Assembly: GCA_042096455.1 (NCBI GenBank)
Contig: JBELLU010000012.1
Span: 1-35,858 of the forward strand
DNA from: UBA7445 sp042096455
GTDB taxonomy: Bacteria > Verrucomicrobiota > Verrucomicrobiia > Opitutales > Coraliomargaritaceae
Direction of reading: 5' to 3'
DNA length: 35,858 bases
The position numbers and the translations under genes were made by a program. Below are positions 1 to 7,094 of this stretch, piece by piece (the first letter of the stretch is position 1; each line of letters begins with the position of its first letter). Below the pieces are notes generated by a model that saw only the letters and a list, made by a program, of their open reading frames with translations, made no database searches and was not told where the DNA came from.

Positions 1-450
1 ATGAAAAAAATAACACTATATCTTTTATTTGCATCTGTCTTTACAAGTTTTGCTTGGGCAACTCCGCGAACGGATGCCTTGGCATACTTGAATGCACTCA
101 ATGCCAAGTGGGTTGTTAAAGATTATGCAGGACTTAAAGCCGTAACCGATGCGCGTCTTGAAGCGACTTCTGAAGGGGATCTAGTTTCAATTTTAGAGTA
201 TTGTTGTTATCTTTCGATTTTTGATCCCAATTTAGAAGTTATTAAACAATATGCAAATGAAGGCCTTTTGTTACTAGAAAATATTAATTGGACTAACGAC
301 GAACTCTCAAAGCTGTACGTTAAGGCTATGCTAGACGAGGCCAAAAATCCCGAAGATGCATTACAAGATGGAATGATTATTGGCGCAACCTCTGAGCAAA
401 TTGCGGGACTACATGCCGAAAGCCCAAATAGGTATCCTTTAATTGATTGA
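1..450 (+). CDS. Small secreted hypothetical protein
   Basis: A 149-residue protein whose ATG is the first base of the window, so its promoter and ribosome binding site are not visible. Residues 1-20 form a clear Sec signal peptide: two lysines, a hydrophobic run, and an AWA cleavage motif before TPRTD. The mature part is about 130 residues, probably mostly helical, with two adjacent cysteines near residue 68. It has no motif I recognise. The coding sequence is visibly richer in A and T than most genes to the right, which may reflect relaxed constraint or a different origin. It is probably periplasmic. The function is unknown, and a longer upstream extension is unlikely because the signal peptide starts at this methionine. 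Confidence 0.6.
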   Translation: MKKITLYLLFASVFTSFAWATPRTDALAYLNALNAKWVVKDYAGLKAVTDARLEATSEGDLVSILEYCCYLSIFDPNLEVIKQYANEGLLLLENINWTNDELSKLYVKAMLDEAKNPEDALQDGMIIGATSEQIAGLHAESPNRYPLID

Positions 451-518
451 ATTTATAAAAAGATCATTGACGCGCAGTATCCTGAATAAGCCGTTATGAG
501 AAAAATCACCCTCACTCC

Positions 519-534
519 GGCGGCTAGCGCCGCC
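519..534. terminator. GC-rich hairpin after rlmH
   Basis: A perfect 6-bp inverted repeat (GGCGGC, loop TAGC, GCCGCC) lies about 17 bases beyond the rlmH stop on the minus strand and about 70 bases beyond the stop of the first gene on the plus strand. Neither strand has a strong U tract immediately after the stem, so it is a possible weak or factor-assisted terminator between two convergent genes. Confidence 0.35.
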
Positions 535-550
535 AAAAAGCAAATTCCTA

Positions 551-994
551 TCAGTCGTGATGATAACTGGTGCCTCGGTTGATCGCATCGGCGCGGTAGA
601 GTTGCTCGCTCAAAATGAAACGTGCCATCTCATGCGTGAAGGTCATCGGCGAGAGGGACAGCATCATATCCGCGCGAGCCTTCACCGCCTCCGAAAGACC
701 GTAGGCGCCCCCAACCACAAAGATTGCCGGACGCCCCTGCAAGTCTGCCAGTTCCTTCGAGAAGGTCGCTGAACGCATCCCCTTGCCCTCCTCCGCCAAT
801 ACGTAAACCTTTGCCTCCCGGCGTTTCTCCAAGGCTTCCAAAATGCGCTGCCCCTCGCTTTCAACCGTCCCGTCCTTCAACTCGACCACCTCAAAATTCC
901 CCTGCCGTTTCAGACGTTTTTCGTAATCCGCGCACAAATCCGCCAGCGGCCTCTTTTTCATCTTACCGACGACGATTAAAGTATAGCGGAACAT
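551..994 (-). CDS. rlmH: 23S rRNA (pseudouridine1915-N3)-methyltransferase RlmH
   Basis: RlmH is a SPOUT-class, SAM-dependent enzyme that methylates pseudouridine 1915 in helix 69 of 23S rRNA on assembled ribosomes. The protein starts MFRYTLIVVGK, the usual RlmH N-terminus, and continues with the K-x-Y-x-x-R-L segment. The C-terminal half holds the trefoil-knot SAM site (FVVGGAYGLS) and the family signature around SLSPMTFTHEMARFILSEQL. It ends RGTSYHHD, like the RG-x-x-YH end of the family. I chose the ATG at 994, giving 147 residues. The reading frame extends 10 codons further, but only to a TTG start. A single-copy housekeeping gene, convergent with the first gene. Confidence 0.92.
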   Translation of the reverse strand: MFRYTLIVVGKMKKRPLADLCADYEKRLKRQGNFEVVELKDGTVESEGQRILEALEKRREAKVYVLAEEGKGMRSATFSKELADLQGRPAIFVVGGAYGLSEAVKARADMMLSLSPMTFTHEMARFILSEQLYRADAINRGTSYHHD

Positions 995-1098
995 CCCGTC
1001 ATTACGGAACCCCCACCACCCCAAGGCAAGCCCATGATTTCCATGCTCCTGCGATCTGTTTCGATATGCTTTGGAATTATTTACCCCCCTCCGCCGAT

Positions 1099-1120
1099 AA
1101 AAAAACGCCAGTTATTGGCG
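1099..1120 (-). terminator. Second copy of the tRNA-Pro terminator
   Basis: On the minus strand this is a CGCCA stem, 5-base loop and TGGCG followed by seven U. It differs at only two loop positions from the terminator right after tRNA-Pro and belongs to the duplicated block at 1100-1146. Confidence 0.6.
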
Positions 1121-1146
1121 GTTGTTGTGGTCGGGGTGACAGGATT
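1100..1146 (-). repeat. Partial duplicate of tRNA-Pro 3' end plus terminator
   Basis: Bases 1100-1146 match 1286-1332 at 45 of 47 positions, in the same orientation and offset by 186 bases. On the minus strand the copy contains the last 18 or so bases of tRNA-Pro (3' T-arm strand, acceptor strand CACCCCG, discriminator A, CCA), then the same spacer and terminator hairpin. The rest of a tRNA is absent upstream of it. This resembles an attachment-site duplication left by a tRNA-targeting integrase, or the remains of a decayed second tRNA gene. Confidence 0.75.
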
Positions 1147-1198
1147 GGTGATGCTTTAAATCATCGCTGCGCGACCGCACAAAGTGCGTCCCATCTAC

Positions 1199-1259
1199 GC
1201 GTTTTCCGGGCGGAACTCCGTTCCTGAAAACGCTCCGTTAAACCTGCTTGCTCGCAGGT
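1199..1259. other. Two strong hairpins between the tRNA-Pro repeats
   Basis: Bases 1199-1206 (GCGTTTTC) pair with 1226-1233 (GAAAACGC), and inside them GGAAC at 1212-1216 pairs with GTTCC at 1220-1224. A second hairpin pairs ACCTGC at 1242-1247 with GCAGGT at 1254-1259. They lie in the non-coding stretch between the two tRNA-Pro 3' copies. I see no protein gene here. They may be structured RNA, a repetitive palindrome family, or remains of an inserted element. Confidence 0.45.
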
Positions 1260-1285
1260 GCAAACCTCTGTCCCCCAGCGAACAC

Positions 1286-1306
1286 AAAAAACGCCAGTCA
1301 ATGGCG
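1286..1306 (-). terminator. Rho-independent terminator of tRNA-Pro
   Basis: On the minus strand, 7 bases after the tRNA CCA end, CGCCA and TGGCG form a 5-bp stem with loop TTGAC, followed by six U. Short but well formed and correctly placed. Confidence 0.7.
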
Positions 1307-1313
1307 GTTGTTG

Positions 1314-1390
<77 letters not shown>

Positions 1391-1409
1391 TTACTTGTTC
1401 AAGATAAAG

Positions 1410-1439
1410 ATGAATGCCGAAAGGCACGCCGATTGTCAA
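1410..1439 (-). promoter_or_regulatory. Candidate promoter of tRNA-Pro
   Basis: On the minus strand a perfect TTGACA -35 box (1434-1439) is followed after 18 bases by ATTCAT (1410-1415), a weak -10 box with three of six consensus bases. The tRNA begins 19 bases further on. The -35 match and position are good; the -10 is poor. Confidence 0.4.
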
Positions 1440-1469
1440 CGTTCGGATGCCTTGTATGCGGAAGCTGGC

Positions 1470-3050
1470 CTAGGCTTTTAATAAACTTTGACCGGTCATG
1501 GCGGCGGGTTGCTCCAATGCCATCAGTTCCAGAATGGTGGGTGCGATGTCACCCAGGGCACCTCCGCTCGCCAGTTGAGCGTCTTTGTACTCGGCAGCGT
1601 ATACAACCACCTCTACGGGATTTAAAGTGTGGGCCGTGTGTGGGCCATTGGTCGCGCTGTTCCAAAGCTGGTCGGAATTTCCATGATCGGCTGTTATGAG
1701 CGCCGCACCGCTCGCCGCGTCCACCGCCGTAAGCAAGTCGCCGACACAGCTATCCACCACTTCGCAGGCTTCGATGCAGGCTTCCAATACTCCGGTGTGA
1801 CCGACCATATCGGGATTGGCGAAATTGACGACAATGAGGCCGTATTTCCCGGATTGAATCGCGGCGACGGTCGCATCGCGGATGCCGTAGGCTGACATCT
1901 CTGGCTTTTCGTCATAGGTCGCGCAATCCTTGCGGCTCGGGATCAATTCGCGGTCTTCCCCCGGAAACGGTTCTTCCCGGTAATCGTTAAAGAAAAAGGT
2001 GACATGCGGGAATTTCTCGGTCTCGGCGCAACGGAATTGCGCGATCCCCTGTGCTGCGAGGTGAGCTCCGAGAATACCATCCATCTTGGGCGGCTTTTGG
2101 AAAATAACATTGGGACATAAGCCCACCTGATATTCGCTGAGGGTTGCGAAGTAGAGGTCCAGTTGTGCGCCGCGGTCGAAACCCTCGAAGTCCTCCTGAA
2201 TGAATGCGCGCGTCAATTCCCGCGGACGGTCACCACGAAAATTGAAAAAGATGACGGAATCACCGTTCTGAATAGTGCCAACGGGTGTACCCTCCGCATC
2301 AACCACGACCGAGGGCGGGCAAAACTCATCGCCTTTGGTACCTTCGGTCTCCGGCGTGTCGTATTGCGCTTGAATTGCCTCTGCCGCGGAGGCGAAGGTT
2401 CGTTCAACTTTGCTGCCGGTCAAAGCATCGTAGGCGCGTTGAACGCGATCCCAGCGGTTGTCGCGATCCATTGCCCAATAGCGACCCGAAACGGAGGCGA
2501 TCTGCCCAATGCCGATCTCCGCCATTTTCGCTTCTGCCGCCTCAATAAAACCCTTCCCGGTAAACGGACCCGTGTCGCGACCATCGGTGAAGGCGTGAAG
2601 ATAAACCTTACTGACCCCCGCATCTTTCGCGACTGCCAAAAGACCATAAAGATGATCCAGCATCGAGTGCACCCCGGCGTCCGAGACCAATCCCATGAAA
2701 TGCAGGGCACTGCCCTTTGTTTGGACGTTTTCAAATGCCGCCTGCAGGGCTTCGCTCTCCTTTACCGATCCGGTGGCAATTCCCTTATTGATACGAACAA
2801 TCTCCTGATCCACCACCCGGCCCGCGCCTATGTTTTGGTGGCCGACCTCGGAATTCCCCATGATACCCTCCGGCAAACCGACCGCAAGACCACAGGCCTT
2901 GATCTCGGTGCGAGGCCATTCCGCGGTCAAACGATCCGCCACCGGCGTCTTCGCCAGCTTGACGGCATTGTGCGCGTCCTGCGACGCGTCATGATTTTCT
3001 CCCCAGCCATCACGAATGATGAGCACGACCGGTTTAATTTTCTGTGTCAT
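1470..3050 (-). CDS. gpmI: 2,3-bisphosphoglycerate-independent phosphoglycerate mutase
   Basis: A cytoplasmic glycolytic and gluconeogenic enzyme that interconverts 3- and 2-phosphoglycerate through a phosphoserine intermediate, using two Mn ions. The 526 residues match the usual length of about 510-550. The N-terminus has the metal-binding IRDGWG (Asp14) in place of the commoner LDGWG, then GNSEVGHQNIGAGR with catalytic Ser67. The middle holds the substrate-binding SGRYWAMDRDNRW and FNFRGDRPREL segments. The C-terminal phosphatase-like part has NFANPDMVGHTG and ADHGN, which supply the remaining metal ligands. It lies 21 bases after the stop of the antiporter gene on the same strand, so the two may be co-transcribed. 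Confidence 0.97.
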   Translation of the reverse strand: MTQKIKPVVLIIRDGWGENHDASQDAHNAVKLAKTPVADRLTAEWPRTEIKACGLAVGLPEGIMGNSEVGHQNIGAGRVVDQEIVRINKGIATGSVKESEALQAAFENVQTKGSALHFMGLVSDAGVHSMLDHLYGLLAVAKDAGVSKVYLHAFTDGRDTGPFTGKGFIEAAEAKMAEIGIGQIASVSGRYWAMDRDNRWDRVQRAYDALTGSKVERTFASAAEAIQAQYDTPETEGTKGDEFCPPSVVVDAEGTPVGTIQNGDSVIFFNFRGDRPRELTRAFIQEDFEGFDRGAQLDLYFATLSEYQVGLCPNVIFQKPPKMDGILGAHLAAQGIAQFRCAETEKFPHVTFFFNDYREEPFPGEDRELIPSRKDCATYDEKPEMSAYGIRDATVAAIQSGKYGLIVVNFANPDMVGHTGVLEACIEACEVVDSCVGDLLTAVDAASGAALITADHGNSDQLWNSATNGPHTAHTLNPVEVVVYAAEYKDAQLASGGALGDIAPTILELMALEQPAAMTGQSLLKA

Positions 3051-3071
3051 GTTTTAAATCTTGGAAACGAA

Positions 3072-4028
3072 TTAAATGAAATCGGTATATTGCTTAACGG
3101 TAGCAAGCAGAATAAAAGTGAGATAGAGCATCAGAAGATAGGCTCCCTCGCGTCGGCTTACGGTGTGACCGCTCCGGACAATCCAGAGCAGGAAGATGGT
3201 AAGTAGCAATGCCGCAAAATACTCAAGGCCGATCTCCCCGAAATCAATGGGCAAACTTTTGATGGCGGACGCACCGCCCCCGATGAGGAGGAGGTTAAAT
3301 AAATTTGAACCAACGATATTTCCGGCGCAGAGGTCGCCCTGCCCCGCCCGTACTGCTGCGATAGAGGCCGCCAATTCGGGTAAACTCGTTCCAATCGCAA
3401 CGACCGTGAGCCCGATGAAGATATCGTTCACGCCCATGCGCTTGGCGACTTCCACGCTGGATTGCACCAATAAATCCGCCCCGATCGCCAGGAGGACTGC
3501 GCCCAGCACCACCACCAGCAGCGCGAGCACGGTAGGCAGTTGTATTTGCGGCAAGGTGCCTTCCGGCGACCAGCGCTCCTCCCTCGCCTTGCGCACTATG
3601 TAAACTAAATAAGCAAGTGTCACCGCCAAGAGGCAACATCCTTCCCATCGCTCTAAACCATTGGTAAAGATAAAGATGCCAAATACTGCCGTTATGATAA
3701 TCAAAAACGGCACTTCGCGTTCAATCAGACGCAATTTAACCTGCAGGGGCACGAGGAGCGCCGCCAAACCGAGGATCAGTCCGGTATTGGCAATATTACT
3801 GCCCAAGATGTTGCCCAGCGCCAATCCCGGATGCGATTCCGCGGCGGTTAAAGTAGTGGTGAATTCGGGCATTGATGTCGCCAGCGAGACGACGGTAAGC
3901 CCCACAATGAGCGGTTCGATGCGTAAATTTACGGAAATCGCCACCGCGCCACGGGTCAGCAACTCGCCCCCGCCACCCAAGGCAAGCAGGCCAAGCAGCA
4001 AGAGCAAAATCAGAACCAGAAGGTTCAT
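3072..4028 (-). CDS. CaCA-family sodium/calcium antiporter (YrbG-like)
   Basis: An inner-membrane antiporter of the calcium/cation exchanger superfamily, probably exchanging Ca2+ against Na+ or H+. The 318 residues fit the bacterial family and form about ten hydrophobic segments in two homologous halves. Each half carries the signature alpha repeat: EPLIVGLTVVSLATSMPEF near the N-terminus and FIGLTVVAIGTSLPELAAS in the second half, followed by GNIVGSNLFN. The frame is open upstream to 4457, but that part is not antiporter-like and runs into the ileS control region. I chose the ATG at 4028 (MNLLVLILLLLLG); an ATG at 4064 is the alternative. No clear Shine-Dalgarno precedes either. It probably forms a transcription unit with gpmI. 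Confidence 0.88.
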   Translation of the reverse strand: MNLLVLILLLLLGLLALGGGGELLTRGAVAISVNLRIEPLIVGLTVVSLATSMPEFTTTLTAAESHPGLALGNILGSNIANTGLILGLAALLVPLQVKLRLIEREVPFLIIITAVFGIFIFTNGLERWEGCCLLAVTLAYLVYIVRKAREERWSPEGTLPQIQLPTVLALLVVVLGAVLLAIGADLLVQSSVEVAKRMGVNDIFIGLTVVAIGTSLPELAASIAAVRAGQGDLCAGNIVGSNLFNLLLIGGGASAIKSLPIDFGEIGLEYFAALLLTIFLLWIVRSGHTVSRREGAYLLMLYLTFILLATVKQYTDFI

Positions 4029-4102
4029 TTCTGCGACGGAGAGCTGGATTAAGGCGAGAATCATGGTTCGGGAAAACGAGCAAAAGACATAGCAAGACCC
4101 AT

Positions 4103-4128
4103 ACTCGCCATTGGGCGAGTCTATTTTT
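4103..4128 (+). other. Hairpin with U-rich tail in the ileS leader region
   Basis: ACTCGCC (4103-4109) and GGCGAGT (4114-4120) form a perfect 7-bp stem with a 4-base loop. CTATTTTTGG follows on the plus strand, so it resembles an intrinsic terminator 115 bases before ileS. No plus-strand gene ends here, so it could be an attenuator in a long ileS leader, or an accidental palindrome between divergent genes. I see no T-box specifier or antiterminator sequence. Confidence 0.35.
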
Positions 4129-4242
4129 GGAAGATTATCACAAATTGAGCAATTTACGCCGCTGCTAGCTTGACAGCACTTCTCAAAGAAACAGACTGCC
4201 GCGATTTCCCAATAAAGTCTGGTTTTAACCGGAACATCAAAA

Positions 4243-7065
4243 ATGGTCCAAGACCTCAAAGAGACACTCAACTTGCCACAAACAGGCTTCCCGATGCGCG
4301 GAAACCTGGCGCAGCGCGAACCAGCACGCATACAGCAGTGGCATGACAGCGATTTATACGGTAAAATACTGGGCAAAAATGCCGCCGGGCCGGATTTTAT
4401 ACTACACGATGGCCCGCCCTTCACCAATGGCGACCTCCACCTCGGGCACGCCCTCAATAAAACCCTTAAAGATACGATTCTGCGCTTTAAATGGATGCAG
4501 GGTTACAATGCCCCCTATATCCCCGGATGGGACAGTCACGGTCTGCCGATCGAGCACAAGGTCTCACGCGAACTCCAAGATGCCGGGCGCACCGACTACA
4601 CTCCGCTGGAGGTTAGGGAAGCCTGCGCGGCATTTGCGGACAAATACCGGCTGCTCCAAACCGAGCAATTCCAGCGTTTGGGCGTCCTTGCCGACTGGGA
4701 AAACGAATACTGGACCATCCATCCCGAATACGAGGCGGCTGAATTTGAGACCTTAGCTCGTTTTGTCGAGCAGGGCCTGGTTTATCGCTCTAAAAAACCC
4801 GTTTACTGGTCGATCCCCTGCGCCACCGCCCTCGCTGAGGCAGAAATCGAATATCGTCCGCACAAGAGCATTTCCATCTACGTCAAACTTCCGCTCAGCC
4901 CCGAGGCCCGCGAGGCGCTCGACCTTGATGCTGCAGACGCCTCGATCCTGATCTGGACCACCACACCCTGGACCTTGCCCGCCAACCTCGCGGTGGCAGT
5001 TCATCCCAACATCGAATACAGCGCGGTGCGCAGCGACAAGGGCACGCTGATTGTCGCGACCCCGCTGCTTGAGGCGGTCACGGAGGCATGCGACCTCAAG
5101 GATGTCCAAACGCTCGCGACTTACACCGGTTCACAACTCGAAAACCTTCAGGCACGTCATCCCTTTATTGACCGCCCTTCCCCCATTTTGAACGCCGAAT
5201 ACGTGACCACCGAAAGCGGCACGGGTTGCGTTCACACTGCCCCTGGGCACGGCCTGGACGATTACATCACGGGGATGAAGTATGGATTGGATATTTACTG
5301 CCCCTTGGATGATTCCGGTTGCTACGTTGACGATGGGCAAGTCCCCGCCGAATTGGTCGGTGCCTCGGTTTTGGAAAGCGACGACGGCAAACCCTCGCCC
5401 GCCAACCTCGGGGTTTTGCGCATCATCGCCCAGAACCGCAGCTTGATCGCCAAAAAGAAAATCGAACACAGCTACCCGCATTGCTGGCGCTCCAAGACCC
5501 CCGTGGTCTTCCGTGCGATGGACCAATGGTTCATTGCCCTCGATAAATCCGGCGACCGCCAACGCGCCCTCGACGCGCTGGATCAAGTAAATTTCATTCC
5601 ATCCTGGGGCAAAAACCGCATCCGTGCCGCCGTCGAAAATCGTCCCGACTGGTGCATCAGCCGTCAACGCACCTGGGGCGTTCCCATTCCCGCATTTTAT
5701 GACGCCGACGGGCAGGCCTACCTCGACGCAGATGTGATTCGTGCCCTCGCCCCAAAAATCGCGCAACACGGCACCGATCTTTGGTTCAAGGAGTCGCCCG
5801 CCGAGCTCCTTGCAGGGATTGAACTCCCCGAATCCTGGCCCGCCCCGGGCGAACTCAAATGCGGAACCGATACCCTCGATGTTTGGATCGATTCCGGCAG
5901 CTCGCACCGCGCCGTGCTCCAAAAACGCGATTCGCTCAAATGGCCCGCAGATCTTTATCTGGAAGGTTCCGACCAGCACCGGGGTTGGTTCCAGAGCTCA
6001 CTTTGGACCGCCGTTATCGCCGACCGTGCCGCACCCTACAAAAATCTCCTAACTCACGGCTTTATCGTGAAGGAAGACGGCACCAAGCTCTCAAAGAGCG
6101 ATGGCGCCGCCCGTCCATTGAACGAATGGATCTCGCAATACGGAGCCGATATCATACGCCTGTGGATCTGCTCGCAAGACTACCGTGGAGATGTCCCTGT
6201 TTCCGATAATATCGTTAAAAACGTCGCGAACAATTACCGCAATATTCGCAACACCCTGCGCTATCAAATCGGGAACTTGCACGACTTTGACCCCGCCAAG
6301 GATGCAGTCCCCCTCGCGGAATTAAACGCCATCGACAAATGGGCGCTGCATCAACTCGCGAAACTGGTCGAGCAGGTCACCGAAGCCTATGAGGCCTACG
6401 AATTCCACCGCGCCTTTAAAGACTTCCTCGATCCATTCTGCGCGAACACCCTCTCGGCAACCTATCACGATATCCTCAAGGACCGCCTCTACACCGCCGC
6501 GCCGAACGACCCCCTGCGCCGTTCTTCCCAGACCGCAATTGCAATCATCTTTGATGTGTTCACACGCCTTTTGGCGCCTATCCTGCCTTTCACCGCAGAT
6601 GAAGCCTGGAACTACGCACGCAGTGACAGCGAGGAATCGCATGAACCCGCCGCCCTCCTCGAATGGCCCAGTATTGATGCAGGCTGGAAAAACCCGGATA
6701 TCGCCGCCGACGTCATCGCTCTGCGCGAATGCCTAGCAGGTATGCTAAACGAACCACTGGAGGCCTTGCGTCAGCAAAAGACCATCGGTCAAAGCCTCGA
6801 TGCCAAGGCCGTCTTCACCGGACCCCCATCCGATCCCACATTCCAACTGCTTCAAAAATACGAAGCCGATCTTCCTGAACTTTTTATTCTTTCCCAGGTC
6901 AACCTCGTCGCCGATGCCGCTGCGGAAGCACTGACTGCCGAAGTCAGTCATGCCGACGGTGTTCGCTGCCCGCGCAGTTGGCGCTGGGTCCCTGAACTAG
7001 TCGAAACCGAGGAATGGGGCCCCGTTTCACCCCGCTGCGCGCAAGCACTTAAAGCCAATTTATAA
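4243..7065 (+). CDS. ileS: Isoleucyl-tRNA synthetase
   Basis: A class I synthetase that charges tRNA-Ile and edits misactivated valine. The 940 residues match the bacterial type. In order: N-terminal PMRGNLAQREP; HIGH-type DLHLGHA at 65-71; PGWDSHGLPIEHKV; the CP1 editing domain with TTPWTLPANLA and GTGCVHTAPGHGLDDY; CISRQRTWGVP; the KMSKS loop as KLSKS at 615-619; then the helical anticodon-binding domain. The C-terminal segment keeps the family's zinc-site spacing (3, 17 and 3 residues), but only Cys909 and Cys932 remain; positions 912 and 929 are serine. It heads an operon with the DksA-like gene and lspA; ileS next to lspA is a classic arrangement. The start follows GGAAC and matches the family N-terminus. 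Confidence 0.98.
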   Translation: MVQDLKETLNLPQTGFPMRGNLAQREPARIQQWHDSDLYGKILGKNAAGPDFILHDGPPFTNGDLHLGHALNKTLKDTILRFKWMQGYNAPYIPGWDSHGLPIEHKVSRELQDAGRTDYTPLEVREACAAFADKYRLLQTEQFQRLGVLADWENEYWTIHPEYEAAEFETLARFVEQGLVYRSKKPVYWSIPCATALAEAEIEYRPHKSISIYVKLPLSPEAREALDLDAADASILIWTTTPWTLPANLAVAVHPNIEYSAVRSDKGTLIVATPLLEAVTEACDLKDVQTLATYTGSQLENLQARHPFIDRPSPILNAEYVTTESGTGCVHTAPGHGLDDYITGMKYGLDIYCPLDDSGCYVDDGQVPAELVGASVLESDDGKPSPANLGVLRIIAQNRSLIAKKKIEHSYPHCWRSKTPVVFRAMDQWFIALDKSGDRQRALDALDQVNFIPSWGKNRIRAAVENRPDWCISRQRTWGVPIPAFYDADGQAYLDADVIRALAPKIAQHGTDLWFKESPAELLAGIELPESWPAPGELKCGTDTLDVWIDSGSSHRAVLQKRDSLKWPADLYLEGSDQHRGWFQSSLWTAVIADRAAPYKNLLTHGFIVKEDGTKLSKSDGAARPLNEWISQYGADIIRLWICSQDYRGDVPVSDNIVKNVANNYRNIRNTLRYQIGNLHDFDPAKDAVPLAELNAIDKWALHQLAKLVEQVTEAYEAYEFHRAFKDFLDPFCANTLSATYHDILKDRLYTAAPNDPLRRSSQTAIAIIFDVFTRLLAPILPFTADEAWNYARSDSEESHEPAALLEWPSIDAGWKNPDIAADVIALRECLAGMLNEPLEALRQQKTIGQSLDAKAVFTGPPSDPTFQLLQKYEADLPELFILSQVNLVADAAAEALTAEVSHADGVRCPRSWRWVPELVETEEWGPVSPRCAQALKANL

Positions 7066-7094
7066 CTAAAAACTTAAACTTACCCAACCCTGCC

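Noticed and set aside
724..1227. A 167-codon plus-strand frame over rlmH and the intergenic region
   Set aside because: Antisense to rlmH, Pro/Ser/Arg-rich translation, and it runs through the duplicated tRNA terminator.
2163..3206. A 347-codon frame on the plus strand opposite gpmI
   Set aside because: Antisense to a certain gpmI gene along its whole length; its translation has no domain and reflects the GC-rich third positions of gpmI.
4170..4198. TTGACA before ileS
   Set aside because: A perfect -35 box, but no acceptable -10 box at 16-18 bases; not enough to call a promoter.
4029..4457. N-terminal extension of the antiporter to 4457
   Set aside because: Overlaps the ileS start on the other strand and is not hydrophobic like the antiporter family.
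5131..5979. A 282-codon minus-strand frame inside ileS
   Set aside because: Entirely antisense to the well-conserved ileS; repetitive Gly/Val composition, no recognisable motif.
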